Assembly: GCA_002344055.1 (NCBI GenBank)
Contig: DDTH01000019.1
Coordinates: 41,186-105,185 of the forward strand
DNA length: 64,000 nt
Reading direction: 5' to 3'
Source: Sphingomonadales bacterium UBA2369
Lineage (GTDB): Bacteria; Pseudomonadota; Alphaproteobacteria; Sphingomonadales; Sphingomonadaceae
Shown piece by piece: positions 6,375 through 15,457 of this stretch. Under the pieces are notes generated by a model that was given only the letters and a program-made list of their open reading frames with translations, made no database searches and was not told the DNA's origin. Numbering within the stretch: the stretch's first letter is position 1; the number at the start of each line of letters is the position of its first letter. Both the position numbers and the translations under genes were made by a program.

Positions 6375-8369
6375 CTAATTCCCCCCGAAGTTCAGCCGGA
6401 TCCCGGCATTGGCGACGAAGCCGTCGGTCGGCGCCCAGGCGTCCACCGTCCAGCGCCCGTCCGCCGCACGCACCGGCCGCACCAGGCTGTTGTACCGCGT
6501 CTGCCGCACGTCCGTGATATTCTCGAAATTCACGAACAGCCGCACTCGCCCGAGGACGATCTCGCCGAGCACACCCAGTTCCAGATAGGGCCGGCTCTCC
6601 GTCAGGAACGGATCGTCGTCGAGCGCCTGCTTGCCGGTATAATAAGCCTCGACCCCGATCCGCCCGCGGCCATGGCTTTCCCACACCGCGACCAGCCCGG
6701 CGCTGTGCCGCGGCGTCAGCGGCAGCGCCCGCCGGCCGACACCGCCCGGCACCGGCTCATCGGCATCGACGAAGACATAGCTGCCCGTCACCGTGAAGCC
6801 GTCGCGCCGGTAACGCAGCAACGCCTCCGCCCCGCGTATCTCGGTCGTGCCGATGCTGTTCACCAGCCGCACTTGGGTAGGCGCGACCGTCACCAGCCGC
6901 GCCGTGCCGTCGAGGTTCGATCCGAACAGAGTCAGGTTCGCCTCGAACGGCCCGCGCGCCCAGCCGAAGTCGAGCGAGGCCGTCTCCGCCGTCTCCGCGC
7001 GAAGACCGGCGAGCGGCTCCAGCCGCGACAGGCCGGCATCGTCCACCTCGTCCACGAACGGCGTCGGCGCGAAGAAGCCGCGGCCGTAAGAGGCCCGGAT
7101 CGTCCACGGCCCCGGCCTCCACGCTGCCGACACGCGCGGGCTGAAGCGCGTGCCATATTCGTTGTGGAAATCCACCCGCCCGCTGGCGGCCAGAGTCAGT
7201 TCCTCCGACAGATCCTGCTCCACCTGCGCGAACAGGCCCGGCGCGGTGAACGTGTAGTCGAACGCCGGAAAGGTCTCCGACGCGAACGCATCCGACTGGA
7301 ACGCCACGCCTGCGACCAGCGAGCGCCCGTCCGACCGCGCCGTCACCGAAGCCTCGGCGAAGATCGTCTCGTGCCGGTCCTCCTCGATCACGCTCCCGAA
7401 AACGTGGCTATGGTCCTGCAGCATCCACGAGCCGCGCAGATGCGCCGTCACGCCCGCCGCGACTGGCGCTTCGCCGACAAACCCGGCGTCCAGCCGCCCC
7501 GTCTCCTGCGTCTGCGCGAACGGATTCCCGTCCGGCACCGTCCGCCCCGGCAAGGTCCCGCCGACACGGTCCTCCCCCATCGCGCCGACGGTCGCGAACA
7601 GTTTCGCCCCGCTCTCCCCGGTCCAGAACAGCCGCGGCCGCACCGTCCAGCGCTCGTAGCCGGGAATGTCGATCCACCCGTCATCGTCCAGATCGACCCG
7701 GCTCTGCCGGTGCAGCCCGCCGGTCAGCGACAGGCCCAGCTCGCGCCCGACCGGCCCGGCGACGTAGGCGGTCAGATCCTGCCCGTCCCGCGTCGTGACG
7801 TTCAGCAGAGTTTCCGCCTCGAACCAGTCGCGCGGCCGCCGCGAGACGAGGTTGATCACACCGCCCAGGGCTGACGACCCGTAGAGCGCCGAAGCCGCCC
7901 CCTTGATCACCTCGACCTGGCCCAGGTCGGTCGGCGTGATCTGCAGCAGCCCCAGCGCCTGGCCCCCGTAAAGAGGCAGCCCGTCCGCCAGCAGCTGCGT
8001 GTAGCGCCCGTCCATCCCCTGCACGCGGATGTTGGACGCGCCCAGCCCCGGCGAAGTGGTCTGCACGCGCAAGCCCCCCGTCTCGGCCAGCACCAGGGCG
8101 ATATTGCCCGGCCGCATGATGATCTTTTCCTCGATCTCCTCGCGGTTCAGCACCTCGACCCGGATCGGCTCGTCCTGGATGCGGCGCCCGGTGCGGGTCG
8201 CCTGCACCACGATTTCCTCGGTTTCTTCGTCCTCGGCTTCAGGCTCCGGGGCTTCGGCGGTTTCGGCGGGCTCAGCCTCAGGCTGAGCGGATTGCGCCCA
8301 GGCCGGCGCGGCCAGGGCAAGAGCGCAGGCGCCGGTCAAGGCGCCGCGCAGCACGTACATACATCTCAT
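6375..8369 (-). CDS. TonB-dependent outer-membrane receptor
   Basis: The 664-residue protein has a signal peptide (cleavage after APAWAQ), a Glu/Pro-rich linker, a TonB box-like EEIVVQATRT near residue 52, a plug domain (residues about 60-170, with VEVIKGAASALYGSSALGGVINL) and a 22-strand barrel ending in an aromatic-poor but typical LNFGGN terminus. It imports a ligand through the outer membrane using TonB energy. The plug resembles BtuB/CirA-type receptors rather than siderophore receptors; the ligand is not known. The gene is downstream of a His-rich exported protein in the same direction, which points to metal or metal-chelate uptake. No cobalamin riboswitch was found upstream. Confidence 0.92.
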   Translation of the reverse strand: MRCMYVLRGALTGACALALAAPAWAQSAQPEAEPAETAEAPEPEAEDEETEEIVVQATRTGRRIQDEPIRVEVLNREEIEEKIIMRPGNIALVLAETGGLRVQTTSPGLGASNIRVQGMDGRYTQLLADGLPLYGGQALGLLQITPTDLGQVEVIKGAASALYGSSALGGVINLVSRRPRDWFEAETLLNVTTRDGQDLTAYVAGPVGRELGLSLTGGLHRQSRVDLDDDGWIDIPGYERWTVRPRLFWTGESGAKLFATVGAMGEDRVGGTLPGRTVPDGNPFAQTQETGRLDAGFVGEAPVAAGVTAHLRGSWMLQDHSHVFGSVIEEDRHETIFAEASVTARSDGRSLVAGVAFQSDAFASETFPAFDYTFTAPGLFAQVEQDLSEELTLAASGRVDFHNEYGTRFSPRVSAAWRPGPWTIRASYGRGFFAPTPFVDEVDDAGLSRLEPLAGLRAETAETASLDFGWARGPFEANLTLFGSNLDGTARLVTVAPTQVRLVNSIGTTEIRGAEALLRYRRDGFTVTGSYVFVDADEPVPGGVGRRALPLTPRHSAGLVAVWESHGRGRIGVEAYYTGKQALDDDPFLTESRPYLELGVLGEIVLGRVRLFVNFENITDVRQTRYNSLVRPVRAADGRWTVDAWAPTDGFVANAGIRLNFGGN

Positions 8370-8427
8370 GGATCGTCTCCGAATGCGTCAAACTGTCAGG
8401 GAAGCGGCCGTGAAAGGCCGCGCCGGA

Positions 8428-8811
8428 TCAGCTGCGCGGAGGACGATCGAGCCCGGGCGGAAGCGAGGAAACGAACCGCGCCGCGGGCGGCAGCGCGAAC
8501 GTCAGGATGCGGGCGGGCAGCGCCGGATTGCCGGCGCGCGGGGCGAGATCGCCATGCCCATGCGAGAAAGCGCAATGACTGTCGGGAGAACCTTCGCCGC
8601 CGCTGGAATCGGAGCCGCCGGGTTCGGGCGTGTCGGCACCATGTTCGTCAGCATGGTCTGCGGTTTCGGCGAAATGCGTCGCGGCGTCCCAAGAGCAGCC
8701 GATCTCCGCGATGGCGGGAGAGGCGATGGCGAGGGACAGCAGCAACGCTGTCGCCAGCGCCAGCATTCGACGCGTCAAAGCTGTTAGGATGCCCACCACG
8801 CGCCCGGCCAT
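8428..8811 (-). CDS. small His-rich exported protein, possible metal-binding partner of the TonB receptor
   Basis: 127 residues. A signal sequence (hydrophobic TALLLSLAIASPAIA) is followed by a short acidic/His region: HFAETADHADEHG and the motif HCAFSHGHGD, giving seven to eight histidines and two cysteines that could bind Cu, Zn or Co in the periplasm. An internal ATG at 8766 would give a shorter leader. No named domain is recognised. It lies 58 bases upstream of the TonB receptor; a GCGGCC/GGCCGC stem sits in the gap. Joint function in metal acquisition is an inference from composition and context. Confidence 0.6.
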   Translation of the reverse strand: MAGRVVGILTALTRRMLALATALLLSLAIASPAIAEIGCSWDAATHFAETADHADEHGADTPEPGGSDSSGGEGSPDSHCAFSHGHGDLAPRAGNPALPARILTFALPPAARFVSSLPPGLDRPPRS

Positions 8812-9475
8812 AGCCGAACCGACGCGCCGGATAAACCGCGTAGCTGCGTCGAGAAGGTCAGGTGAAGGCTGAATGCCTCAACCGTTTTCGGCAGAATGCC
8901 CGCCCGACCGATCGCGCAAGTCTCCCTCACTCAGAATATTCCCGCCACCACATCCCTATGCTCCTCCAGCTTTGCGAAGCGGCGCGTCCCCACGGCCATA
9001 TACGTCACCGGCCCCCGCGATGAACATCGCCCTTCCCCAATAGGATTGCGCATGATCCAAGCTCGCGGATGAGCGACTCGCCGCTGCCACCCGACATTCA
9101 ACAGGACCGCGCCGTCCGCGCCGGTGGCTCAATCCCCGAAGGTCACACTTTCGCCGTTGTGATACCACGCCTCGCGCGACAACCAGCCCCGGGCCGCGCC
9201 TGCCGCCCAAGAGCCTGCGAACCGCGCAACTACATGCAGCAAAACGGTTTTCCGCCCGGACGAAACACTCGCACCACCCCCGCCGCCAGCCTGCCGCGCG
9301 GACCGAAGGTCACGGTGAAATTTTCCATGTTCCGCGCGCAACTTGTGGCCTTCCGCGCGCGTCGATCGCCATCCCTTTCCCCTCTGCGCGCACCCTGCTA
9401 CGGCCCCCATCACACAAGCGCCGGGGGCCGCACGGCGGGGGCCGGCGCAATGTCTTACTTTGCGACGAGGTATTT
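8812..9475. other. 664-base stretch without a supported gene
   Basis: Only open frames with poor codon use and no ribosome site are present on either strand. The stretch should contain the promoter of the His-rich protein/TonB receptor unit on the minus strand and that of acnA on the plus strand. A GAGG ribosome site precedes acnA by six bases. I saw no riboswitch, tRNA or strong hairpin. Confidence 0.5.
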
Positions 9476-12169
9476 ATGACCGCCACTGGCCAGGACAGCC
9501 TGAACACCCGCTCCACGCTCGACGTGAACGGCAGGTCCTATGCTTATTACAGCCTCGCCAAGGCGGCCGAGAAACTGGGCGACGTCTCCCGTCTCCCGTT
9601 CAGCATGAAGGTGCTGCTGGAGAATTTGCTTCGCTTCGAGGACGGCAGCACCGTCACCCGCGCCGACATCCAGGCGATTGTCGATTGGCAGCAGACCAAA
9701 AGCTCCGATCATGAAATCCAGTATCGCCCGGCCCGCGTGCTGATGCAGGATTTCACCGGCGTGCCTTGCGTGGTCGATCTGGCGGCGATGCGCGACGCGA
9801 TCACCGCGCTTGGCGGCGATGCGAAGAAGATCAACCCGCAGGTTCCCGTCCACCTCGTCATCGATCACAGCGTGATGATCGACGCCTTCGGCACGCCGCA
9901 GAGCTTCGAGCGCAACGTCGAGCTGGAATATGAGCGCAACATGGAGCGCTACGAGTTCCTGAAATGGGGCCAGACCGCGTTCGACAATTTCAAGGTCGTG
10001 CCGCCCGGCACCGGCATCTGCCACCAGGTGAATCTGGAAAATATCGCCCGCGGCATCTGGTCCTCGCCCGGCGCGGACGGCGTGGAAGTCGCCTATCCCG
10101 ACACCTGCGTCGGCACCGACAGCCACACCACGATGATCAACGGCCTGGGCGTGCTCGGCTGGGGCGTCGGCGGGATCGAGGCGGAGGCGGCCATGCTCGG
10201 TCAGCCCGTCTCCATGCTGATCCCCGAAGTGGTCGGCTTCCACCTCTCCGGCGCGCTGAACGAAGGCATCACCGCGACCGATCTGGTGCTCACCGTCACG
10301 CAGATGCTCCGCAAGAAGGGCGTCGTCGGGCGCTTCGTGGAATTTTACGGCCCAGGCGTCAGCGCGCTCTCGTTGGCCGATCGCGCCACCATCGCCAACA
10401 TGGCGCCGGAATATGGCGCCACTTGCGGCTTCTTCGCCTTCGACAACAAGACGCTCGATTATATGCGCCTCACCGGCCGCAGCGACGAGCAGGTCGCGCT
10501 CACCGAGGCTTATGCGAAGGAGCAGGGCTTCTGGCTCGATCCGGACGCGCCGGAGCCGGTCTTCACCGACACGCTGCGCCTGGACATGTCCACTGTCGAG
10601 CCCAGCCTCGCCGGCCCCAAGCGCCCGCAGGACAAGGTGACGCTGGCGAACGTCGACGATGAATTCTGCAACAATTTCACTGCCGAATTCGGCCAGGAAT
10701 TTGATCGGCTGAAGGAACGCTGCGCGGTCGATACCAATGGCGACGGCGTGGTGGCCGCGGGCGAGACGCTCGGCCATGGCGACGTCGTAATCGCCGCGAT
10801 CACCAGCTGCACCAACACCTCCAACCCGGCCGTGCTCGTCGCCGCCGGGCTGGTCGCGAAGAAAGCGCGCGAACGGGGCCTGACCCGCAAGCCCTGGGTG
10901 AAGACCAGCCTCGCGCCCGGATCGCAGGTGGTCACCGACTATCTCGAGAAATCGGGCCTGCAGGCGGATCTGGATGCTTTGGGCTTCAACCTCGCCGGCT
11001 ATGGTTGCACCACCTGCATCGGCAATTCGGGTCCGTTGCCGGACGCGATCAGCAAGGCGATCCACAAGAACGATCTGGTCGCCGCCTCCGTCCTCTCCGG
11101 CAACCGCAATTTCGAAGGCCGCGTTTCGCCCGACGTGCGCGCCAATTACCTCGCCTCGCCGCCGCTCGTGGTCGCCTATGCGATCAAGGGGACGGTGATC
11201 GAGGACATGGTCACCTGCCCGATCGGCAAGGATCAGGACGGCGCCGACGTCTATCTCAAGGACATCTGGCCGTCGAATGACGAGGTCCGCACGATGATGG
11301 ACACCTATGTCCATGGCGAGATGTTCCGCGCCCGCTATGCCGACGTGTTCAAGGGCGATACGCGCTGGCAGTCCATTCCGGTCACCGGCGGCGCCACCTA
11401 TGCCTGGCCGACCGGCTCCACCTACATCGCCAACCCGCCTTATTTCGACGGCATGACCATGACCCCGACCGCGCCTGCCGACATTGTCGACGCGCGGCCG
11501 CTGGCTTTGCTCGGCGATTCGATCACCACCGATCACATCTCGCCCGCCGGTTCGATCAAGGCGGACAGCCCGGCCGGCACGTGGCTGCAGGAGCGGCAGG
11601 TCAGCCGCGCCGACTTCAACTCCTACGGCGCCCGCCGCGGCAATGATCAGGTGATGACCCGCGGCACCTTCGCCAACATCCGCATCAAGAACAAGATGAC
11701 CCCCGGGATCGAAGGCGGCGTTACCCGTTACGTGCCGACCGGCGAGACGATGGCGATCTACGACGCCGCCATGCGCTACAAGGCGGACGGCACGCCGCTC
11801 GTGGTCGTCGCGGGCAAGGAATATGGCACCGGTTCGTCGCGCGACTGGGCGGCAAAGGGCACGAACCTGCTCGGCGTCCGCGCCGTGATCGCCGAGACCT
11901 ATGAGCGCATCCACCGCTCGAACCTGGTCGGCATGGGCGTCCTGCCGCTGCAATTCCTCGACACGCCGCCGGCTTTTTCGGGCGAGGAGACCTTCACCAT
12001 CACCGGCGTCGCCGACCTCCAGCCGCGGCAGGAAATATTGGTGTCTGTCGAGGCGGACGGAGTGCGCTCCACCTTCCGCGCCCGCGTCCGCATCGATACG
12101 CTGAACGAGCTGGAATATTTCCGCCACGGCGGCATCCTGCAATTCGTGCTGCGTCAGCTGGCGGCGTGA
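9476..12169 (+). CDS. acnA: aconitate hydratase A
   Basis: 897 residues, full length for the AcnA/IRP1 type. It interconverts citrate and isocitrate in the TCA cycle. The 4Fe-4S ligands are Cys445 (TSCTNTSNP), Cys511 and Cys514 (GYGCTTCIGNSGPLP); DSHTTMINGLGVLGWGVGG and the C-terminal swivel-domain signature GKEYGTGSSRDWAAKG are intact. GAGG lies six bases before ATG. The next gene begins ten bases after the stop. Confidence 0.98.
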   Translation: MTATGQDSLNTRSTLDVNGRSYAYYSLAKAAEKLGDVSRLPFSMKVLLENLLRFEDGSTVTRADIQAIVDWQQTKSSDHEIQYRPARVLMQDFTGVPCVVDLAAMRDAITALGGDAKKINPQVPVHLVIDHSVMIDAFGTPQSFERNVELEYERNMERYEFLKWGQTAFDNFKVVPPGTGICHQVNLENIARGIWSSPGADGVEVAYPDTCVGTDSHTTMINGLGVLGWGVGGIEAEAAMLGQPVSMLIPEVVGFHLSGALNEGITATDLVLTVTQMLRKKGVVGRFVEFYGPGVSALSLADRATIANMAPEYGATCGFFAFDNKTLDYMRLTGRSDEQVALTEAYAKEQGFWLDPDAPEPVFTDTLRLDMSTVEPSLAGPKRPQDKVTLANVDDEFCNNFTAEFGQEFDRLKERCAVDTNGDGVVAAGETLGHGDVVIAAITSCTNTSNPAVLVAAGLVAKKARERGLTRKPWVKTSLAPGSQVVTDYLEKSGLQADLDALGFNLAGYGCTTCIGNSGPLPDAISKAIHKNDLVAASVLSGNRNFEGRVSPDVRANYLASPPLVVAYAIKGTVIEDMVTCPIGKDQDGADVYLKDIWPSNDEVRTMMDTYVHGEMFRARYADVFKGDTRWQSIPVTGGATYAWPTGSTYIANPPYFDGMTMTPTAPADIVDARPLALLGDSITTDHISPAGSIKADSPAGTWLQERQVSRADFNSYGARRGNDQVMTRGTFANIRIKNKMTPGIEGGVTRYVPTGETMAIYDAAMRYKADGTPLVVVAGKEYGTGSSRDWAAKGTNLLGVRAVIAETYERIHRSNLVGMGVLPLQFLDTPPAFSGEETFTITGVADLQPRQEILVSVEADGVRSTFRARVRIDTLNELEYFRHGGILQFVLRQLAA

Positions 12170-12179
12170 GGAAATTGGT

Positions 12180-12434
12180 CTGACCCTGGCTGTCGAAATC
12201 ACCGGCTGGGCGTCGGCGGTCCTGATCCTCGGTTCCTATGCCCTGCTGACCGCCGGCAGGCTGACCGCCCGCTCGCCCGTTTATCAGTGGATGAACGTGG
12301 TCGGCGCGGCCGGCTTCGTCGTGAACAGCGGCGCCAACGGCGCTTATCCGTCGGCGGTGCTGAACGTGATCTGGGCCGGAATAGGAGCCTTCGCCTTATG
12401 GAGCATCGCCAGTGCCCGGCGCTCATCGACCTGA
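12180..12434 (+). CDS. CBU_0592-type small membrane protein (probable CTG start)
   Basis: An 84-residue frame with family-like sequence: EITGWASAVLILGSYALL, then RSPVYQWMNVVGAAGF and YPSAVLNVIWAGIGAFAL, that is three hydrophobic helices with the conserved Gly-Trp, Asn and Trp positions seen in CBU_0592-domain proteins. Upstream in frame there is no ATG, GTG or TTG; CTG 12180 follows GAGGAA by six bases and is the best start. It overlaps the following cyclase-family gene by 37 bases. Function of the family is unknown. Confidence 0.75.
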   Translation: MTLAVEITGWASAVLILGSYALLTAGRLTARSPVYQWMNVVGAAGFVVNSGANGAYPSAVLNVIWAGIGAFALWSIASARRSST

Positions 12435-13063
12435 GCCACCGGATCGAGGACGGCACGATTACCTATCGCGGCCTGCCGGGTCCGCATATCTGCGACTTCT
12501 GGACCCGCGAACAATCCGCCGCGCTCTACGATGACGGCGCCACCTTCCAGATCGGCCGGATCGACATGGTCGCCAATACCGGCACCTATCTCGACACGCC
12601 CTTCCACCGCTACGAGGATGGCGACGATCTGGCGGCGGTCGGCCTCGACCGGATCGCCGGGCTGGAGGGCCTTCTCGTTCGCTCGGCCGATCAGGCGGTT
12701 GATATCGGCGCGTTCGCGGGGCTGGATCTGCGCGGCAAGGCAGTGCTGATCCACACCGGTTGGGACCGCCATTGGGGCAGCGAAACCTATTTCAGCGACC
12801 ACCCGTTCCTCACCGAAACCGCCGCGAAACTGCTGGTCGATGAAGGCGCGGCTTTGATCGGCATCGACAGCCACAATATCGACGATACGCGCGCACCCCG
12901 CCGCCCAGTCCACACCATCCTGCTCGGCGCGGGCGTGCTGATCGTCGAGCACCTCACCAACCTCGCCGCCTTGCCAGACAGCGGCTTCCGCTTCACCGCC
13001 GCGCCGCCGAAAATCGCCGGCATGGGCACCTTCCCCGTCCGCGCCTTCGCCGCGATCGGCTGA
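12398..13063 (+). CDS. cyclase / kynurenine formamidase-family hydrolase
   Basis: 221 residues from ATG 12398, which has AGGAG ten bases upstream. The family hydrolyses amide or cyclic substrates with a metal centre. Typical parts are IDLSHRIEDGTITY at the N-terminus, DTPFH at 66-70, LIHTGWDRHW and IGIDSHNIDD. However, the canonical metal motif HxGTHxDxPxH reads N60-TGT-Y64-LDTPF-H70, so two of the three usual histidines are replaced. It may belong to a subgroup with other ligands or be altered in activity. KynB itself is unlikely. Substrate unknown. Confidence 0.8.
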   Translation: MEHRQCPALIDLSHRIEDGTITYRGLPGPHICDFWTREQSAALYDDGATFQIGRIDMVANTGTYLDTPFHRYEDGDDLAAVGLDRIAGLEGLLVRSADQAVDIGAFAGLDLRGKAVLIHTGWDRHWGSETYFSDHPFLTETAAKLLVDEGAALIGIDSHNIDDTRAPRRPVHTILLGAGVLIVEHLTNLAALPDSGFRFTAAPPKIAGMGTFPVRAFAAIG

Positions 13064-13126
13064 GACATTCAGCCCGCGGACAGTTCCCTCGACGTAGCGA
13101 TCTCCCGTCTATCGGGAGACATGGTC

Positions 13127-13627
13127 ATGCGTTTCTTGCTTGTCGCTCTGGCCCTGACCGCAGCCGCGCCCGCTGCCATCGCCCAGCCGGTCAATCCGCA
13201 GATCGATTTCACCGGCTTCAATGCGCTCGCCCGCGAGGTCGAGGCCTATCGCCAGGACCGCCTGCTCAGCTGGACCCAATTCGCCGCCGCCGCGACCGAT
13301 CCCAACGTGCTGATCCTCGACGCCCGCTCCGAAAGCGCCTTCGCCGACGGCCACATTCGCGGCGCAGTGAATTTGCCCTTGCCCGATTTCACTGCCGAGA
13401 GCCTGGCCCGCGTTATCGGCCGGAATCCGAACCGGCGCATCCTGATCTATTGCAACAACAATTTCAGCAACAATTCCTATCCGGTGGTGACGAAGCTGGT
13501 CACGGTCGCGCTGAACATCCAGACCTTCATCAACCTTTACGGCTACGGCTATCGCAACGTGCACGAACTGGGCGAGGTCGTGGACTTCAACGACGCCCGC
13601 ATCCCCTGGGTAGCCGCCACGTCTTAG
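13127..13627 (+). CDS. exported rhodanese-domain protein
   Basis: 166 residues. ATG 13127 is chosen over ATG 13121 because GGGAG is then correctly spaced. A signal peptide (LALTAAAPAAIAQ) precedes a single rhodanese domain: VLILDARSESAFADGHIRGAVNLPL and the active loop YCNNNFSNNS with a catalytic-type cysteine. Rhodaneses transfer or carry sulfane sulfur. The Asn-rich loop is unusual for a thiosulfate sulfurtransferase. A periplasmic location is inferred. Its stop interlocks with that of the convergent gamma-glutamyltransferase. Confidence 0.8.
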   Translation: MRFLLVALALTAAAPAAIAQPVNPQIDFTGFNALAREVEAYRQDRLLSWTQFAAAATDPNVLILDARSESAFADGHIRGAVNLPLPDFTAESLARVIGRNPNRRILIYCNNNFSNNSYPVVTKLVTVALNIQTFINLYGYGYRNVHELGEVVDFNDARIPWVAATS

Positions 13628-15336
13628 CGCGGCGCGTCCTCGACCAGCACGACGCCCTCGCGGCGGGGATCGGCGCCGCCATCGATCCGGCCGCCCCGCA
13701 GGATCACGCCGTGCAGGCCGCTATCCTCGCCCTGGCCGGGGCGAACCTCGACGCCAAGCGCGCTCAGCGCGGCCACCACACCGGGCGGGAACTTGTCCGC
13801 CTCGCCATTGAAGGCGCTGCCGCGAGCGATGAGGTTGGGTAGGTCGATCGCCGCCTGCATACTCAAATTCCAATCGAGCGTGCCGATCATCACCTTGCCG
13901 ACATAGGCCAGGATGGCATTGCCGCCGGGCGAGCCGATCGCGGCGACGAAGCGGCCGTCGCGGCTCAGGATGATCGCCGGGCTCATCGACGAGCGCGGGC
14001 GCTTGCCCGGCGCGACCGCATTTGCGGCCGGTCGCCCCTCCGCGTCACGCGGGAGGGAGGCGAAATCGGTCATCTGGTTGTTCAGGAAGAAGCCGTCGAC
14101 CATCCGGCCGGAGCCGAAGATCGATTCCACCGTGGTCGTCATCGACACCACGTTGCCTTGCGCATCGCCGACGACGAAGTGGCTCGTGCCGGCAGGCTCG
14201 TTGGTCGTATCCTGCGCGACCGTCATCATCTCGGGCGGCGACCCCGCGGCCGGCGGCGGACCGGCGCGCTCGCCGATCAGAGCGGCGCGGCTGGCGACAT
14301 AATCGCTCTCGAGCAGGCCGTTGACCGGGACATTGGTGAAAGCCGGGTCGCCGACGTAGCGGTCGCGGTCGGCATACATCAGCCGGCTGGCCTCGGCGAA
14401 CAGGAACCAGCTGCGCGGATCGGCGACGCCGCGCGCGGCGATGTCCGTCCCCTCGAGCATAGCCAGCAATTGCAGCAGCGCGATGCCGCTGGACGGCGGC
14501 GGCGGGACGCAGACGATGTAGACGCGGAACGGGCGGCAGAGCGGATCGCGGCGGATCGGCCGATAGGCTTCGAGGTCGGCCAGCGTCATCGCGCCGGGCA
14601 CCGGCCCATCGGCGAGGCGCGCGACGATTCTTTGCGCCGTCGGTCCGCGATGGAGCGCGTCCGGCCCCTGGGCGGCAAGACGGCGAACGAAATCGGCATA
14701 GTCCGCATTGATCAGGGTATCGCCGGCATCGACCAGGGTTCCGTCCCGCTCGGTGAAATAGCGGCGAACGTCCGGCGCGGCATTTTGCGGGAAGCGGCCA
14801 GTGACCATCCGCACCAGCCGCGGGGTGACGGTAAAGCCCTCGCGCGCGGTGCGTTCGGCATCGCCGAACAGCTCGCGCCAGGCCAGCCGGCCATGATCGC
14901 GATGCGCCATTTCCAGCATGCGCAGGACGCCGGGCACACCGGTCGCGCGGCCGCTCAACGCCGCCTCGCCGAATGGCAGCGGCGTTCCGTCCGCTGCCAG
15001 CAGCATGTCCGGCCTGGCGCCCGCGGGCGCGGTCTCGCGGCCGTCATAGACGGTGACCCGCTTCGTGCCGGCGTCATAATAGGTCATGAAGGCGCCGCCG
15101 CCGAGGCCGGAACTTTGCGGCTCGACCAGCCCGAGCATCGCCTGCACCGCGATCGCCGCGTCGGCGGCGCTGCCGCCGCGGCGGAGCACCGCCATGCCCG
15201 CTTCGGCCGCCAGCGGATTGGCGGCGGAGACGAAGATCTGGCGCGGGGAGGCGGGCGCAGCGTCGCGCGGGACGGTGGTGCAGGCGGCGAGCGCGGCAGC
15301 GGCGCCGATCACGAGCAGACGGAAAAACCAGGCCAT
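13624..15336 (-). CDS. ggt: gamma-glutamyltransferase
   Basis: 570 residues from ATG 15336. The N-terminus is a lipoprotein signal (AAALAAC, Cys as lipidation site), so the enzyme is likely anchored in the periplasm. GGT cleaves glutathione and transfers its glutamyl group; the precursor self-cleaves before a Thr, here in EPAGTSHFVV. SSGLGGGAF, SMTTTVES and RPRSSMSPAI are family signatures. Full length. The open frame continues upstream, but only through the divergent promoter region. Confidence 0.93.
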   Translation of the reverse strand: MAWFFRLLVIGAAAALAACTTVPRDAAPASPRQIFVSAANPLAAEAGMAVLRRGGSAADAAIAVQAMLGLVEPQSSGLGGGAFMTYYDAGTKRVTVYDGRETAPAGARPDMLLAADGTPLPFGEAALSGRATGVPGVLRMLEMAHRDHGRLAWRELFGDAERTAREGFTVTPRLVRMVTGRFPQNAAPDVRRYFTERDGTLVDAGDTLINADYADFVRRLAAQGPDALHRGPTAQRIVARLADGPVPGAMTLADLEAYRPIRRDPLCRPFRVYIVCVPPPPSSGIALLQLLAMLEGTDIAARGVADPRSWFLFAEASRLMYADRDRYVGDPAFTNVPVNGLLESDYVASRAALIGERAGPPPAAGSPPEMMTVAQDTTNEPAGTSHFVVGDAQGNVVSMTTTVESIFGSGRMVDGFFLNNQMTDFASLPRDAEGRPAANAVAPGKRPRSSMSPAIILSRDGRFVAAIGSPGGNAILAYVGKVMIGTLDWNLSMQAAIDLPNLIARGSAFNGEADKFPPGVVAALSALGVEVRPGQGEDSGLHGVILRGGRIDGGADPRREGVVLVEDAPR

Positions 15337-15457
15337 GCCGGAGGCGTAACCAAGAGCCTGTCCGGCGTCCACCTGCGCCGAGTGTGGCGATTTGCGCTTC
15401 ATCGCACTAGGACAGTCGGCTGCGACGCAGGAAACCTGCGCGCGAAAGGGAGCACGG

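Noticed and set aside
8812..9475. Cobalamin riboswitch before the BtuB-like receptor
   Set aside because: The conserved B12-box sequence was not found on the minus strand.
9455..12202. 915-residue open frame antisense to acnA
   Set aside because: Third-position GC forces open antisense frames; acnA on the plus strand is unmistakable.
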